This document shows positions 28,123 to 38,752 of a stretch of 64,000 nt of DNA, piece by piece. The DNA comes from Methylocystis silviterrae (GTDB lineage: Bacteria > Pseudomonadota > Alphaproteobacteria > Rhizobiales > Beijerinckiaceae). The translations under genes were made by a program, and so were the position numbers. A model generated the notes under the pieces. It ran no database searches. It worked only from the letters and a program-made list of their open reading frames with translations, and was not told the origin of the DNA. The first letter of the stretch is position 1. Each line of letters begins with the position of its first letter. Location: contig NZ_JABVWW010000005.1 in the NCBI RefSeq assembly GCF_013350005.1, forward strand, positions 248,001-312,000. Direction: 5' to 3'.

Positions 28123-29901
28123 ATGATGATGTCGAAGGAAATGTCCGGCGCCGAAATGGTGGTCGAAGCCCTGAACGACCAGGGCGTGGAGATTCTTTTC
28201 GGCTATCCGGGCGGCGCCGTCCTTCCGATCTATGACGTGCTCTTCCAGCAGGAGAAGGTGCAGCACATTCTCGTGCGCCATGAGCAGGGGGCCGCCCATG
28301 CCGCGGAGGGTTATGCGCGCTCCTCGGGCAAGGTCGGCGTGCTGCTCGTCACCTCGGGACCTGGCGCCACCAATACGGTGACGGGCCTCACCGACGCGCT
28401 GATGGATTCGATCCCGATCGTCTGCATCACCGGGCAGGTGCCGACGCATCTCATCGGCTCCGACGCCTTCCAGGAATGCGACACGGTCGGCATCACCCGC
28501 CACTGCACGAAGCATAATTATCTCGTCAAGAACATCGCCGATCTGCCGCGCGTGCTGCATGAAGCCTTTTATGTGGCTTCGTCCGGCCGGCCCGGACCCG
28601 TGGTCATCGACATTCCCAAGGACGTGCAGTTTGCGCGCGGCGTCTACGCCCCGCCGCGCAGCGCCGCGCACAAGACCTATCATCCCAAGCTCGACGCCGA
28701 CATGGAGGCGATGCAGCAGGCCGTGCGGATGATGGCGGCGGCGAAGCGTCCGATCTTTTACACGGGCGGCGGCGTCATCAATTCCGGACCCGCGGCGTCG
28801 ACGCTGCTGCGCGAACTCGTCGGCCTGACGGGCTTTCCCATCACCTCGACGCTGATGGGGCTCGGCGCCTATCCGGGGTCGGGCGAAAACTGGCTCGGCA
28901 TGCTCGGCATGCACGGCACCTGGGAAGCCAATCACGCCATGCATGACTGCGATCTGATGATCGCGGTCGGCGCGCGTTTCGACGACCGCATCACCGGACG
29001 TCTCGACGCCTTTTCGCCGGGCTCGAAAAAGATCCACATCGATATCGATCGTTCGTCCATCAACAAGAACGTCAAGGTCGATCTCGCCATCGTCGGCGAT
29101 TGCGCCCATGTGCTCGAAGCCATGGTGCGCCTGTGGCGCGCCGAGGCGATGAGCGCCGACAAGCAGCCGCTCGACGATTGGTGGGCGAAGATCAACGAGT
29201 GGCGGGCGCGCAGATCGCTGGCCTTCCGCAATTCGGAAACGGCGATCAAGCCACAGCATGCGGTGCAGCGGCTCTATGCGCTGACCAAGGATCGTGACGT
29301 CTATGTCACCACCGAAGTCGGGCAGCATCAGATGTGGGCCGCCCAGCATTATCATTTTGAAGAGCCGAACCGCTGGATGACCTCGGGCGGACTCGGCACC
29401 ATGGGCTATGGCCTGCCGGCGGCGATCGGCGCGCAGCTCGCGCACCCCGGTTCACTCGTGATCGACATCGCCGGCGAAGCCTCGATCCTGATGTGCATTC
29501 AGGAAATGTCGACGGCGATCCAATATCGCCTGCCGGTGAAGATCTTCATCCTCAACAATGAATATATGGGCATGGTGCGCCAGTGGCAGGAGTTGCTGCA
29601 TGGCGGGCGCTATTCCCATAGCTATTCCGAGGCGCTTCCCGATTTCGTCAAGCTCGCTGAAGCCTTCGGCGCCAAGGGCATCCGCTGCTCTGATCCCGCG
29701 TCGCTCGACGCCGCGATCCAGGAGATGATCGATTATGACGGGCCGGTGATCTTCGACTGCGTCGTCGACAAGGTCGAAAATTGCTTCCCGATGATCCCCT
29801 CCGGCAAGGCGCACAACGACATGCTGCTCGCCGATCTTTCCGACGACGCTGGGATAGAGATCGGCGCGATCATCGACGAAAAAGGCAAGATGCTTGTTTA
29901 G
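28123..29901 (+). CDS. ilvB: Acetolactate synthase, large (catalytic) subunit
   Basis: Acetohydroxyacid synthase large subunit, the first common step of valine, leucine and isoleucine synthesis; ThDP, FAD and Mg2+ dependent. It has 592 residues. The N-terminal ThDP pyrimidine domain shows [13 protein letters not shown] and the catalytic Glu in [16 protein letters not shown]. The FAD domain follows, and the C-terminal PP domain has [17 protein letters not shown] and [14 protein letters not shown]. The usual GDG/GDA start of the ThDP-metal motif reads GEAS here. Three Met codons in a row (28123, 28126, 28129) could each start; 28123 is given. It is followed by ilvH after an 81-base gap that contains a long hairpin. 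Confidence 0.96.
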   Translation: MMMSKEMSGAEMVVEALNDQGVEILFGYPGGAVLPIYDVLFQQEKVQHILVRHEQGAAHAAEGYARSSGKVGVLLVTSGPGATNTVTGLTDALMDSIPIVCITGQVPTHLIGSDAFQECDTVGITRHCTKHNYLVKNIADLPRVLHEAFYVASSGRPGPVVIDIPKDVQFARGVYAPPRSAAHKTYHPKLDADMEAMQQAVRMMAAAKRPIFYTGGGVINSGPAASTLLRELVGLTGFPITSTLMGLGAYPGSGENWLGMLGMHGTWEANHAMHDCDLMIAVGARFDDRITGRLDAFSPGSKKIHIDIDRSSINKNVKVDLAIVGDCAHVLEAMVRLWRAEAMSADKQPLDDWWAKINEWRARRSLAFRNSETAIKPQHAVQRLYALTKDRDVYVTTEVGQHQMWAAQHYHFEEPNRWMTSGGLGTMGYGLPAAIGAQLAHPGSLVIDIAGEASILMCIQEMSTAIQYRLPVKIFILNNEYMGMVRQWQELLHGGRYSHSYSEALPDFVKLAEAFGAKGIRCSDPASLDAAIQEMIDYDGPVIFDCVVDKVENCFPMIPSGKAHNDMLLADLSDDAGIEIGAIIDEKGKMLV

Positions 29902-29971
29902 GCGGTCGGGTTTCGGCGATCGGCAGTCGTGGCGCTGCAATCGACTGCCGACTGCCGATTTGCCGACCGCC
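29901..29971. repeat. 71-bp hairpin in the ilvB-ilvH gap
   Basis: Outer arms ggcggtcgg (29901-29909) and ccgaccgcc (29963-29971) enclose inner arms atcggcagtcg and cgactgccgat with extra cgactgc repeats. Possibly a mobile palindromic repeat; it may stabilise or segment the ilvBH transcript. Confidence 0.75.
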
Positions 29972-29982
29972 CAGGAAAAAAG

Positions 29983-30534
29983 ATGAACGCTCCCGCTTCT
30001 CCGCCATCGCCCTACGCCGCCGCGACGACGAACTCCAAGGTCGAGTCGCATACGCTCTCCGTGCTCGTCGACAATGAGCCGGGCGTCTTGGCGCGCGTCG
30101 TCGGCCTGTTTTCCGGCCGCGGCTACAATATCGAGAGCCTCACGGTCGCCGAAGTCGCCCACGCCGAACATCTCTCGCGCATCACCATATTGACCTCCGG
30201 CGCGCCGGAGACGATCGACCAGATCCATCACCAGCTCGAGCGACTCGTCCCCGTGCATCAGGTGACCGACCTCACCATGTCGATGCGCTCGCTCGAACGC
30301 GAACTCGCCATGGTCAAAGTCAAAGGTCGCGGCGACCACCGCACCTTCGCGCTACAGCTCGCCGAAGCCTTTCGCGCCCGCATTGTCGATGCGACCACGG
30401 AGAGCTTCATTTTCGAATTGACCGGCAAACCGCACAAGATCGATGAATTCATCGACCTGATGCGTCCGATCGGGCTCGTCGAGGTCTCCCGCACGGGCGT
30501 CGCCGCCATCTCGCGCGGGCCAGATCCGATCTAA
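29983..30534 (+). CDS. ilvH: Acetolactate synthase, small (regulatory) subunit
   Basis: A 183-residue regulatory subunit. The N-terminal ACT domain (about residues 20-95) begins HTLSVLVDNEPGVLARVVGL and includes GRGYNIESLTVAEV, the valine-binding region that gives feedback inhibition. The C-terminal domain (about 95-180) is typical of bacterial IlvH. The frame extends upstream to 29929, but the ATG at 29983 has aggaaaaaag as Shine-Dalgarno and lies beyond the hairpin. It is cotranscribed with ilvB and probably ilvC. Confidence 0.95.
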   Translation: MNAPASPPSPYAAATTNSKVESHTLSVLVDNEPGVLARVVGLFSGRGYNIESLTVAEVAHAEHLSRITILTSGAPETIDQIHHQLERLVPVHQVTDLTMSMRSLERELAMVKVKGRGDHRTFALQLAEAFRARIVDATTESFIFELTGKPHKIDEFIDLMRPIGLVEVSRTGVAAISRGPDPI

Positions 30535-31671
<1,137 letters not shown>

Positions 31672-31777
31672 CGCATAATGATCCCAAAAAGGCGAGCGCG
31701 CACTCGGGTTTGGGGCGTTGCCGAGGCGCAGTCGACGCATCACGCATCGACAAATGCATCGCCATAGCGGGGGATGA

Positions 31778-32656
31778 ATGCACGGGCCGGGCGGGCGGTC
31801 GAGTCATGTTATCGAGAGCGAAACGCGTCGGCGCGTACATGAGATTGTACGGAGCCGCATGACGTACGACGTCTCGACATTGGTCGAACATTTCGTCGAA
31901 GACGTCGAGTTGAACTACAGCTGCTCCCGACTTGGCGTGCTTCCGCCGGGACAATGGCGCGGGCGCGATGCGCTGCGCGCCCATTTGCGCCGCGTCGATA
32001 TCGATTATGAACCGCTCGACGCGGAAATTCTCGCGGTCCTCGTCGAAGGCGACAATACCGTGGTGCGATGGATCAGCAGTTGGCGCCACCGCGCCACCGG
32101 TCACATCCACCGCATGGACATGGCGCATTTTCTGCGCTGGCGGAACGGACTCGTTTCGGAAATGTACGAGTTCCGGGACCATCGTTGCGTCGCGCGCGGC
32201 GCCGATTTCTTGCCGCAAAGCCTCGACGACATTCTCAATCCCCGCAGCCCGGGACTGTCGCGCGATGAAATGGCGCGCCGGTTGATCGCCATGGGCAGTT
32301 TCTCCCGTGGCCCCGACATAGCCTTGTTCCGTGAGCTGTGTTCGCCCGACGTCGTGTGCGAATTCGTTGGCGACCGCGCGACAGTTTCGCACGCCGGGCG
32401 ACATCGCGGCATAGAGGCGCTGATCAACATCGTGAGCAGCATCGAGGTCGAGTTCGAGCAACTCGGACTCGCGATGCCCGAGGTCATCGTCGACGGCGGC
32501 GCCGCCGCTGCGCGTCGGATCGTCGAATGGCGTCATCGCGGCACAGGCCGTTGCGGCCAAGTTCAGCTTGCCGACTTCGTGCGCTTCGAAGACGGCCGCA
32601 TCGTCGAGATCGTCGAATTTCGCGACAGCATGGCGCTTCTGCAGATGCAGGCGTAA
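31778..32656 (+). CDS. Tandem NTF2/SnoaL-like protein
   Basis: A 292-residue soluble protein made of two NTF2-like (SnoaL-type) domains. The first spans roughly residues 10-140 (helix ETRRRVHEIV, then WRGRDALRAHLRRVDIDYE and FLRWRNGLVSEMYEFRDH). The second spans about 155-290 and repeats the plan (HRGIEALINIVSS, FVRFEDGRIVEIVEFRDS). The matching DGRIVEIVEFRD and NGLVSEMYEFRD strands show internal duplication. Such cone folds bind small molecules or act as isomerases; no specific function can be given. It begins 106 bases after ilvC. GGGGGA just before the ATG at 31778 supports the start. Confidence 0.75.
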   Translation: MHGPGGRSSHVIESETRRRVHEIVRSRMTYDVSTLVEHFVEDVELNYSCSRLGVLPPGQWRGRDALRAHLRRVDIDYEPLDAEILAVLVEGDNTVVRWISSWRHRATGHIHRMDMAHFLRWRNGLVSEMYEFRDHRCVARGADFLPQSLDDILNPRSPGLSRDEMARRLIAMGSFSRGPDIALFRELCSPDVVCEFVGDRATVSHAGRHRGIEALINIVSSIEVEFEQLGLAMPEVIVDGGAAAARRIVEWRHRGTGRCGQVQLADFVRFEDGRIVEIVEFRDSMALLQMQA

Positions 32657-32783
32657 CGAAGCGCGTGACGTGTGCGATGCGACTTAGTCAGTCCAGGCGA
32701 AATCCGGCGTTCATCGCGCGCAATCGAGTCCATTACGGATGTGACGGCCCGGCGCGCCGTTGCGGCCAAGGAGCGGCCCGCCT

Positions 32784-33530
32784 GTGACCATCGAAATTGC
32801 GGAGATTGATCGCCTCGAGTGTCGATTTGTCGATCATCGCTGGGGCTTCGTTGAGGAGCGCGCCGCCGACATCGAGCGCCATTGGGAGGAGCGTCGATGC
32901 GCCAATCCGGCGCTCTACGACGGCTCGGTGCTGCTCGCCTGCCGCGTCGAGCGGACAACGGGCGAAGATGGCGCGCGCATCTTGCGTATGGCGTTTTTCA
33001 AGACGCCTTTCTCAAGCTTTCTTGCCTGGCGAGAATTCGGCTGGCCCGACGAAGCCGTATATAATTGCTTCTCGATGCCGGCGGCGCGCGCCCGCGACGG
33101 CGCCTATCTCCTCGGGGAAATGGGGCCAAGCCACTCATTCGCCGGCCAGCTCTATTTTCCCTGCGGCACCCCCGACCCGTCCGACGTCGTATCGGGCGGC
33201 CGCGTCGATCTCGCCGGCAGTCTCGTGCGCGAGCTCGCCGAAGAGACGGGCCTCGCCGCCTCGGACGCGCATGCGTCGGCCGGCTGGACGGCGATATTCG
33301 ATCGCCAGCATGTCGCCTGCGTCAAGAGGCTGGATTTCGACGCGCCGTCGCACGCCCTCCTCGCCAGGGTGAAAGCCTTTATCGCGACCGAAAGCGCGCC
33401 CGAACTCGCGGACGCGCATATGGTTTCGAGCTTGACGGCGCTTGCCGACCCGCGCCTGCCCGCATTCATGGTCGCGTATCTTTCGCGCGCCCTCGGCGGC
33501 GCGGATGAAATTCCGCGCTGCGCGGGTTAG
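32784..33530 (+). CDS. Nudix-domain protein
   Basis: A 248-residue protein with a Nudix-like core, RELAEETGL, matching the REUxEExGU half of the Nudix box near residue 160. The upstream Gly and Glu of the full box are not in register, so the signature is degenerate. A preceding stretch GQLYFPCGTPDPSD fits the strand before a Nudix helix. Substrate and activity are uncertain; hydrolysis of a nucleoside diphosphate derivative is the family role. The GTG at 32784 with aaggag upstream is chosen over an earlier TTG. It ends 10 bases before aroK-aroB. Confidence 0.75.
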   Translation: MTIEIAEIDRLECRFVDHRWGFVEERAADIERHWEERRCANPALYDGSVLLACRVERTTGEDGARILRMAFFKTPFSSFLAWREFGWPDEAVYNCFSMPAARARDGAYLLGEMGPSHSFAGQLYFPCGTPDPSDVVSGGRVDLAGSLVRELAEETGLAASDAHASAGWTAIFDRQHVACVKRLDFDAPSHALLARVKAFIATESAPELADAHMVSSLTALADPRLPAFMVAYLSRALGGADEIPRCAG

Positions 33531-33540
33531 ATTTGCGCCA

Positions 33541-35349
33541 ATGACTCGACCGCAACACTCCGGCGTCGTCCTTCCAGCTCCGCAAGCGCCCAGTGACGAG
33601 CGCGCTTTGGCCGTGCGCGCCGCCCTGAACGGCAGGGCCATCGTGCTTGTCGGCATGATGGGCTCCGGCAAGAGCGCCATCGGCCAGAGGCTCGCCGTGC
33701 GACTCGGCCTTCCCTTCGTCGACGCGGACGCTGAGATCGTCGCCGCGGCGGCCGGCATGTCCATTCCCGAGATTTTCGCCAAATATGGCGAGCGCTATTT
33801 TCGCGACGGCGAGAGGCGCGTCATCATGCGCCTGCTGAACGGCGGCCCGGTCGTGCTCGCCACCGGCGGCGGCGCGTTTCTCGACCCTCGCACGCGCGAC
33901 CGCATCGCCGAGCGGGGCGTATCGGTGTGGCTTGACGCCGATCTGAAGACCCTGCTGAAGCGCGTGCGCCGCAAGAACGATCGTCCCCTGCTGCAAACGG
34001 AGGATCCGGAGGAGACGCTGCGCCAGTTACTGGAGGCGCGACGCCCCCTATACGAACTCGCCGATCTTCGTGTCGAGTCGCGCGAAGTTCCGCAGGATGC
34101 GATGGTGGATGATACGCTCGCCGTTCTCGCTGCAGGCTTGCCGATATTGGAAGACTTGCGACAGCGGGCGCAAAGCAGAGGTTTCGCCAAGGCCATGACG
34201 CATCTGTATCCCGCGCGCGCGGAAAGCGACGCTCGCCGCCAGGAAATTGTCCGGGTCGCGCTGGGCGAACGCTCCTACGACATTGTCATCGGCGACGGGC
34301 TGTTGCAGCGCGCCGGCGATTATATTGCGGAGATCGCGCCGGGAGCCGCGTGCGCCATCATCACGGACGAGAATGTCGCCCGACTGCATCTTTCGACAGT
34401 TGAGCAGAGTCTGAAGGACGCCGGCCTACGTGCGACAACCATCATCGTTCCGCCTGGCGAGGCGTCCAAATCGCTTTCGGTTTATGGCCGCGTCTGCGAC
34501 GACGTGCTGGCCGCGAGGATCGAACGGCGTGATCTGATCGTCGCGCTTGGCGGCGGCGTCGTCGGCGACCTCGCCGGATTCGTCGCCGCGAGCGTGCGGC
34601 GCGGCTCGCGCTTCGTGCAAATTCCGACGACGTTGCTGTCGCAAGTCGATTCTTCGGTTGGCGGCAAGACCGGGATCAATTCACGTCACGGCAAGAATCT
34701 GATCGGCGCCTTTCACCAGCCTGCGCTGGTTCTCGCCGACGTTGACACGCTGCGGACATTGCCGCTGCGCGAGTTTCGCGCCGGCTACGCGGAGGTCGTG
34801 AAATATGGCCTGATCGGCGACGCCCGGTTCTTCGATTGGCTCGACGCCGACTCGGAAGCGGTGTTTCATAGTCAGGCGGAACAGATTTGCGCCGTCGCGG
34901 TGAGCTGCGAGACCAAGGCGACGATCGTCGCGCGCGACGAAACGGAGCAGGGCGAACGGGCGTTGCTCAACTTCGGTCACACATTCGGCCACGCCTTCGA
35001 GCGCCTCACCGACTACAACAGCGCGCGCCTGGTTCACGGCGAGGGGGTTGCGATCGGCATGGCTTGCGCCGCGCGCTTCTCCGTGCGCCGCGGTCTGTGC
35101 GCCGAGGCGGCGGCGGAGCGCGTCGAACGCCATCTGAAGGGCGTCGGTCTGCCGACGAAGATCCACGACATTCCGGATTGGCGCGACGACGCCCAGGCCA
35201 TTCTCGACGCCATGTATCAGGACAAGAAGGTCGAGCGCGGCGCGCTGACCTTCATTCTCTTGCGCGGCATCGGCCAGGCGTTCATCGCAAAATCCGTCGA
35301 CGCCAATGAGGTGCTTGGCTTTCTTAAAGACGAGCTAAAGCGGACATAG
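33541..35349 (+). CDS. aroKB: Bifunctional shikimate kinase / 3-dehydroquinate synthase
   Basis: A 602-residue fusion of two shikimate-pathway enzymes in one uninterrupted frame. Residues about 30-205 are shikimate kinase: P-loop GMMGSGKSAIG, acidic DADAEI, ATGGGAFL and the lid Arg in KNDRPLLQ. Residues about 225-600 are dehydroquinate synthase: GGGVVGDLAGFVAAS for NAD, PTTLLSQVDSSVGGKTGIN, EVVKYGLIGD and the zinc ligands in FGHTFGHAFE and VHGEGVAIGM. The joint (about 205-225) is short and Ala/Arg-rich. The kinase makes step 5 and the synthase step 2 of the pathway, so they do not act consecutively. The start is ATG 33541; the open frame upstream overlaps the Nudix gene. Confidence 0.94.
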   Translation: MTRPQHSGVVLPAPQAPSDERALAVRAALNGRAIVLVGMMGSGKSAIGQRLAVRLGLPFVDADAEIVAAAAGMSIPEIFAKYGERYFRDGERRVIMRLLNGGPVVLATGGGAFLDPRTRDRIAERGVSVWLDADLKTLLKRVRRKNDRPLLQTEDPEETLRQLLEARRPLYELADLRVESREVPQDAMVDDTLAVLAAGLPILEDLRQRAQSRGFAKAMTHLYPARAESDARRQEIVRVALGERSYDIVIGDGLLQRAGDYIAEIAPGAACAIITDENVARLHLSTVEQSLKDAGLRATTIIVPPGEASKSLSVYGRVCDDVLAARIERRDLIVALGGGVVGDLAGFVAASVRRGSRFVQIPTTLLSQVDSSVGGKTGINSRHGKNLIGAFHQPALVLADVDTLRTLPLREFRAGYAEVVKYGLIGDARFFDWLDADSEAVFHSQAEQICAVAVSCETKATIVARDETEQGERALLNFGHTFGHAFERLTDYNSARLVHGEGVAIGMACAARFSVRRGLCAEAAAERVERHLKGVGLPTKIHDIPDWRDDAQAILDAMYQDKKVERGALTFILLRGIGQAFIAKSVDANEVLGFLKDELKRT

Positions 35350-35353
35350 CGCC

Positions 35354-36649
35354 ATGCATGGGCTCGAATCCGGCGCGCCGCAGGTCGACATATGGACTGC
35401 GGTCGGCATCGTCATCGTCTGTGTATTCCTGTCGGCGGTCTTTGCGGGATCGGAGACGGCGCTCACCGCCGCGTCGCACGCCCGGATGCACTCGCTGGAA
35501 AAAGAGGGCGATAAGCGCGCCGCCGCCGTCAATCGGCTGCTGCGCCAGCGCAACCGCATGATCGCCGCGCTGTTGCTTGGCGGCACCCTCGTCAACATTG
35601 GCGGCTCCGCTTTCACCACGAGCGTGCTGGTCGTTGTCGCGGGCGACAATGGGGCGGTGTATGCGACCGTCATCATGACCGTGCTGCTTCTCGTCTTCGC
35701 CGAAGTTCTGCCGAAAACGCTGGCGATCAACCATCCCGACGAAACGTCGCTGCGCGTCGCGAAGTTTATTGCGCCCTTCGTGCGAGTCGTCGGGCCGCTC
35801 CTCGCGGGCGTCGAATATATCGTGCGCACGGTGCTCGCGTTGGCGGGAGTCGAGGTCGGCCATGGCCGAACGGTTCGCTCGCCCTATGACGAACTAAAGA
35901 GCGCCGTCGATATTCTGCATGACGAGGGCAATGTCGAGCGCGCCGCGCGCGACATGTTCGGCGGCGTCCTCGATTTGCAGGTGCTGCATGTTTCGGACGT
36001 CATGATCCACCGCACCAAAATGCGCACGATCGACGCGGATCTGCCGCCGGCCCAGATCGTGCGCGAGGTGCTGTCGTCGCCCTTCACCCGCATGCCGCTC
36101 TGGCGCGAGCGACCGGATAATTTCGTCGGCGTCCTTCATTCGAAGGACATGCTGCGGGCGCTGAACGCCGCAGGCGGCGACGCATCCAAGCTCGACGTCG
36201 GCGAGGTGATGTTCGCCCCATGGTTCGTGCCTGAGGCGACGACGCTCGAGGATCAGCTCGAAGCCTTTCTCAAGCGTAAGACGCATTTCGCCTTGGTCGT
36301 CGACGAATATGGCGAGGTGATGGGACTCGTCACGCTTGAAGATATCCTCGAGGAAATCGTCGGCGACATTCGCGATGAGCATGATCTCGCGGTGCAGGGC
36401 GTGCGTCCGCAGCCTGACGGGTCGGTGCTGGTCGACGGCGCCGTGCCGGTGCGCGATCTCAATCGCGTCATGGCGTGGGATCTGCCCGATGAGGAAGCGA
36501 CAACGATCGCGGGCCTCGTGATCCACGAGGCGGGCGCCATTCCGGAAGCCGGGCAGGTCTTCACCTATCACGGCTTCCGTTTCGAGGTGATGCGTAAGAT
36601 CAGGAATCGCGTCACCGCGCTGCGGGTGACGCCGCAGCAAGCCGCATGA
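35354..36649 (+). CDS. CNNM/CorC-family transporter with CBS pair
   Basis: A 431-residue membrane protein of the HlyC/CorC (CNNM) family. An N-terminal DUF21 transmembrane domain (about residues 10-190) includes VFLSAVFAGSETALTAAS and VFAEVLPKTLAIN. A CBS-pair domain (about 205-330) follows, with MIHRTKMRTIDAD and FALVVDEYGEVMGLVTLEDI. A C-terminal CorC_HlyC domain (about 345-425) contains LVDGAVPVRDLNRVMAWDLP. The family acts in magnesium or other divalent cation handling. It starts 4 bases after the aroK-aroB stop and is probably cotranscribed, which is the usual neighbourhood for this gene in Hyphomicrobiales. Confidence 0.92.
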   Translation: MHGLESGAPQVDIWTAVGIVIVCVFLSAVFAGSETALTAASHARMHSLEKEGDKRAAAVNRLLRQRNRMIAALLLGGTLVNIGGSAFTTSVLVVVAGDNGAVYATVIMTVLLLVFAEVLPKTLAINHPDETSLRVAKFIAPFVRVVGPLLAGVEYIVRTVLALAGVEVGHGRTVRSPYDELKSAVDILHDEGNVERAARDMFGGVLDLQVLHVSDVMIHRTKMRTIDADLPPAQIVREVLSSPFTRMPLWRERPDNFVGVLHSKDMLRALNAAGGDASKLDVGEVMFAPWFVPEATTLEDQLEAFLKRKTHFALVVDEYGEVMGLVTLEDILEEIVGDIRDEHDLAVQGVRPQPDGSVLVDGAVPVRDLNRVMAWDLPDEEATTIAGLVIHEAGAIPEAGQVFTYHGFRFEVMRKIRNRVTALRVTPQQAA

Positions 36650-36671
36650 CGACGCGCGCAAGGCATGTCTT

Positions 36672-38108
36672 TTAAATTTCGGCGGACAATTCGGCTTGCA
36701 GGCCTTCCGCCTGATACGAGAGCCTGACGTCGCCGCCCATCTGGCGCGCGAGCACATTGGTGATCAGGAAATGCCCGACTCCCGTTTGCTCCGGGCTTTC
36801 GACTTTTGGCCCGCCTATTTCCATCCAATTCAAGATGAGACGCGGACGATCTTCTTCACGATCGATCCGCCAGCTGATCGCGATTCGGCCGTCGTCTTCG
36901 GACAGCGCTCCGTGTTGCTCGGCGTTGGCGAGCAGTTCGTTTATGGTCAGACCCAAGGCGGAGGCGACCGCTGAGCGCAATTCGACGTCTTCGCCCGACA
37001 GCGAGATGCGGTCGGCGTAGTCGTGGCTGCCACAAGACAGCGCGATCATGAGCAGGTCTTTGAGCGGCGTTCGTTCCCAAGAGGTCTGCACGAGCAGCGT
37101 GGAGATGCGGCTCAGACATTGCACGCGGTGAGAAAAGCCTTGCTGAAAGCTCGAAAAGTCCTGCGCCGTGCGCGCCGTAATATTGGCGATTCCCTGGATC
37201 ATCGCCAGTGAATTGTTCACCCGGTGATGCAGCTCGCGATTCATCATCTGATTGTGTATTTCCGTGTTCTTGATGTCGTCGATGTCGGTAATGGCGACGA
37301 TCGCGCCGATAACGGCGCCCTTGTCGTCGCGGATCGGCGCGCCGACGATGTTAATCCAGATGTAGGCGCCGTCGCCGCGCTCGATCTTGCACTCGAGTTG
37401 CGGATGGCTCTCCCCAGCAAGGGCGCGTGCGAGCGGATATTCGTAATTCGCGACCGGGCGGCCGTCCTGATGAATGGCGTTCCATTCGGAATAGGCTTGG
37501 GTGCTTTCCGAGTAGCGAACAGGACGGCGCAGGATCGCTTCAATGACGTGATTGCCCTCGACGATTCGTCCGCTTGGGGCTTCGGCGATGATGATTCCGA
37601 CCGGCACGGCGTCAAGCAGCGCGCGCATTTGCAGATTTGCCCCGGCGCGGCTGACGATCGTCGAGCTTTTCATCAGTAGATCGTTCAGCTCGGACACCCT
37701 CTTGCACTTTTCGCGCAGGCGCTCGTCCATGTCCTGAAGGCTGTGCGCGATCGCATCGACCTCGGGAACTCCGGTGTCGCTCCAATGCGAGGCGCCGCGC
37801 GCTTCCACGGCCAGACTCAATTCGGCGAGTTGGTGTTGCGCCCGTTGCGCCTCCCGGCGCTGTCTCACCAGCCAGAAAATCACCGCAAGCGTCATCGCCA
37901 GCGCGACTGCGAGCGCGCTAACGGCCAAGCGCCAGACCTCGGCGATGTTTGCTGCGCCCTCCGCGGCGCGGGCCGCAGACGTCATCGCCAGGAAGAGCGC
38001 CAGCGCAGCCCGCAGGGCGGCGACCCCCTGCGCCCGCGCATCCGCTTTGGCGGTCGCCGACACGGGCGGCGAGCGCCGGGCTGAGTGACCATCACGGCCT
38101 TGCGTCAT
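36672..38108 (-). CDS. Sensor histidine kinase of the HWE/HisKA_2 type (general stress response)
   Basis: A 478-residue membrane kinase. Two hydrophobic segments (about residues 29-48 and 60-82) frame a short periplasmic loop. A charged linker follows, then a PAS domain (about 165-285, with VPVGIIIAEAPSGRIVEGN and IVAITDIDDIKN), then the kinase. The H-box LHHRVNNSLAMIQGI puts the phosphorylated His near residue 295. The N-box NELLANAEQHGAL and the WME tripeptide fit the HWE/HisKA_2 class. It lies just downstream of ecfG on the same strand, the typical place of the PhyK-type kinase that phosphorylates PhyR. Substrate assignment is inference from position. Confidence 0.87.
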   Translation of the reverse strand: MTQGRDGHSARRSPPVSATAKADARAQGVAALRAALALFLAMTSAARAAEGAANIAEVWRLAVSALAVALAMTLAVIFWLVRQRREAQRAQHQLAELSLAVEARGASHWSDTGVPEVDAIAHSLQDMDERLREKCKRVSELNDLLMKSSTIVSRAGANLQMRALLDAVPVGIIIAEAPSGRIVEGNHVIEAILRRPVRYSESTQAYSEWNAIHQDGRPVANYEYPLARALAGESHPQLECKIERGDGAYIWINIVGAPIRDDKGAVIGAIVAITDIDDIKNTEIHNQMMNRELHHRVNNSLAMIQGIANITARTAQDFSSFQQGFSHRVQCLSRISTLLVQTSWERTPLKDLLMIALSCGSHDYADRISLSGEDVELRSAVASALGLTINELLANAEQHGALSEDDGRIAISWRIDREEDRPRLILNWMEIGGPKVESPEQTGVGHFLITNVLARQMGGDVRLSYQAEGLQAELSAEI

Positions 38109-38197
38109 TACGCTGCCAAATCCTCCGGACCCTGCAGGGCGTAACCGTCAGATAGCGCGAATTTTCGGTCGCGCATCCCATGTGAAGCCTTGGCCTG

Positions 38198-38752
38198 TCA
38201 AACCGCGCGGGAAGGTCGGCGCGCTGCGAGGTCCGATACGGTGGGATCGGTGTCAATGTCGCTTGTCGTGAGCAGGCCCAGATGTTCGGCAAGCTTGGCG
38301 CGCGCGCGGTTCAACCGGCTCTTGACCGTGCCAATGGCGACGCCGCAAATCTCCGCCGCTTCATCGTAGGAGAGCTCGGTGATCCCGATCAGCAACAGAA
38401 TTTCCTTGTGCTCGGGGGCGAGCTTATCCAGAGCCGCCTGAACGTCCGTAAGCGTGAGGGCCGACTCCTGACCGCCTTTCACAGGGATCTGCTGGGCCAG
38501 GAGATTATCGCTGTCCTGCACTTCGCGGGAGCGTTTCCGATAGCTGGAAAAATAGGTATTGCGCAGAATGGTCACGAGCCAGGCGCGTAGATTGGTGTTC
38601 GGCTGAAAGGAGTCGGCGTGCGACCAGGCCTTGACCAGAGTGTCCTGGACCAGGTCGTCGGCGAGGCTATGTGATCCGCAAAGCGAAATGGCGAAGGCGC
38701 GCAGATAGGGCATCTGCGCCACCATCTGATCTCCGAAGGCCTCGTCGCTCAT
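38198..38752 (-). CDS. ecfG: RNA polymerase sigma factor EcfG
   Basis: A 184-residue ECF sigma factor of the EcfG group, which directs the alphaproteobacterial general stress regulon. Region 2 (about residues 12-75) holds DDLVQDTLVKAWSHADSF and LRAWLVTILRNTYFSSYRK. Region 4 (about 110-165) holds ELSYDEAAEICGVAIGTVKS, the promoter -35 recognition helix. The ATG at 38752 overlaps the nepR stop (ATGA), giving translational coupling that balances sigma and anti-sigma. The upstream part of the frame overlaps nepR and is not used. Controlled by NepR sequestration and by the EcfG-type promoter at 39100-39124. Confidence 0.95.
   Translation of the reverse strand: MSDEAFGDQMVAQMPYLRAFAISLCGSHSLADDLVQDTLVKAWSHADSFQPNTNLRAWLVTILRNTYFSSYRKRSREVQDSDNLLAQQIPVKGGQESALTLTDVQAALDKLAPEHKEILLLIGITELSYDEAAEICGVAIGTVKSRLNRARAKLAEHLGLLTTSDIDTDPTVSDLAARRPSRAV

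Noticed and set aside
28012-29445. Minus-strand frame of 477 codons
   Set aside because: Antisense shadow of ilvB with no recognisable domain.
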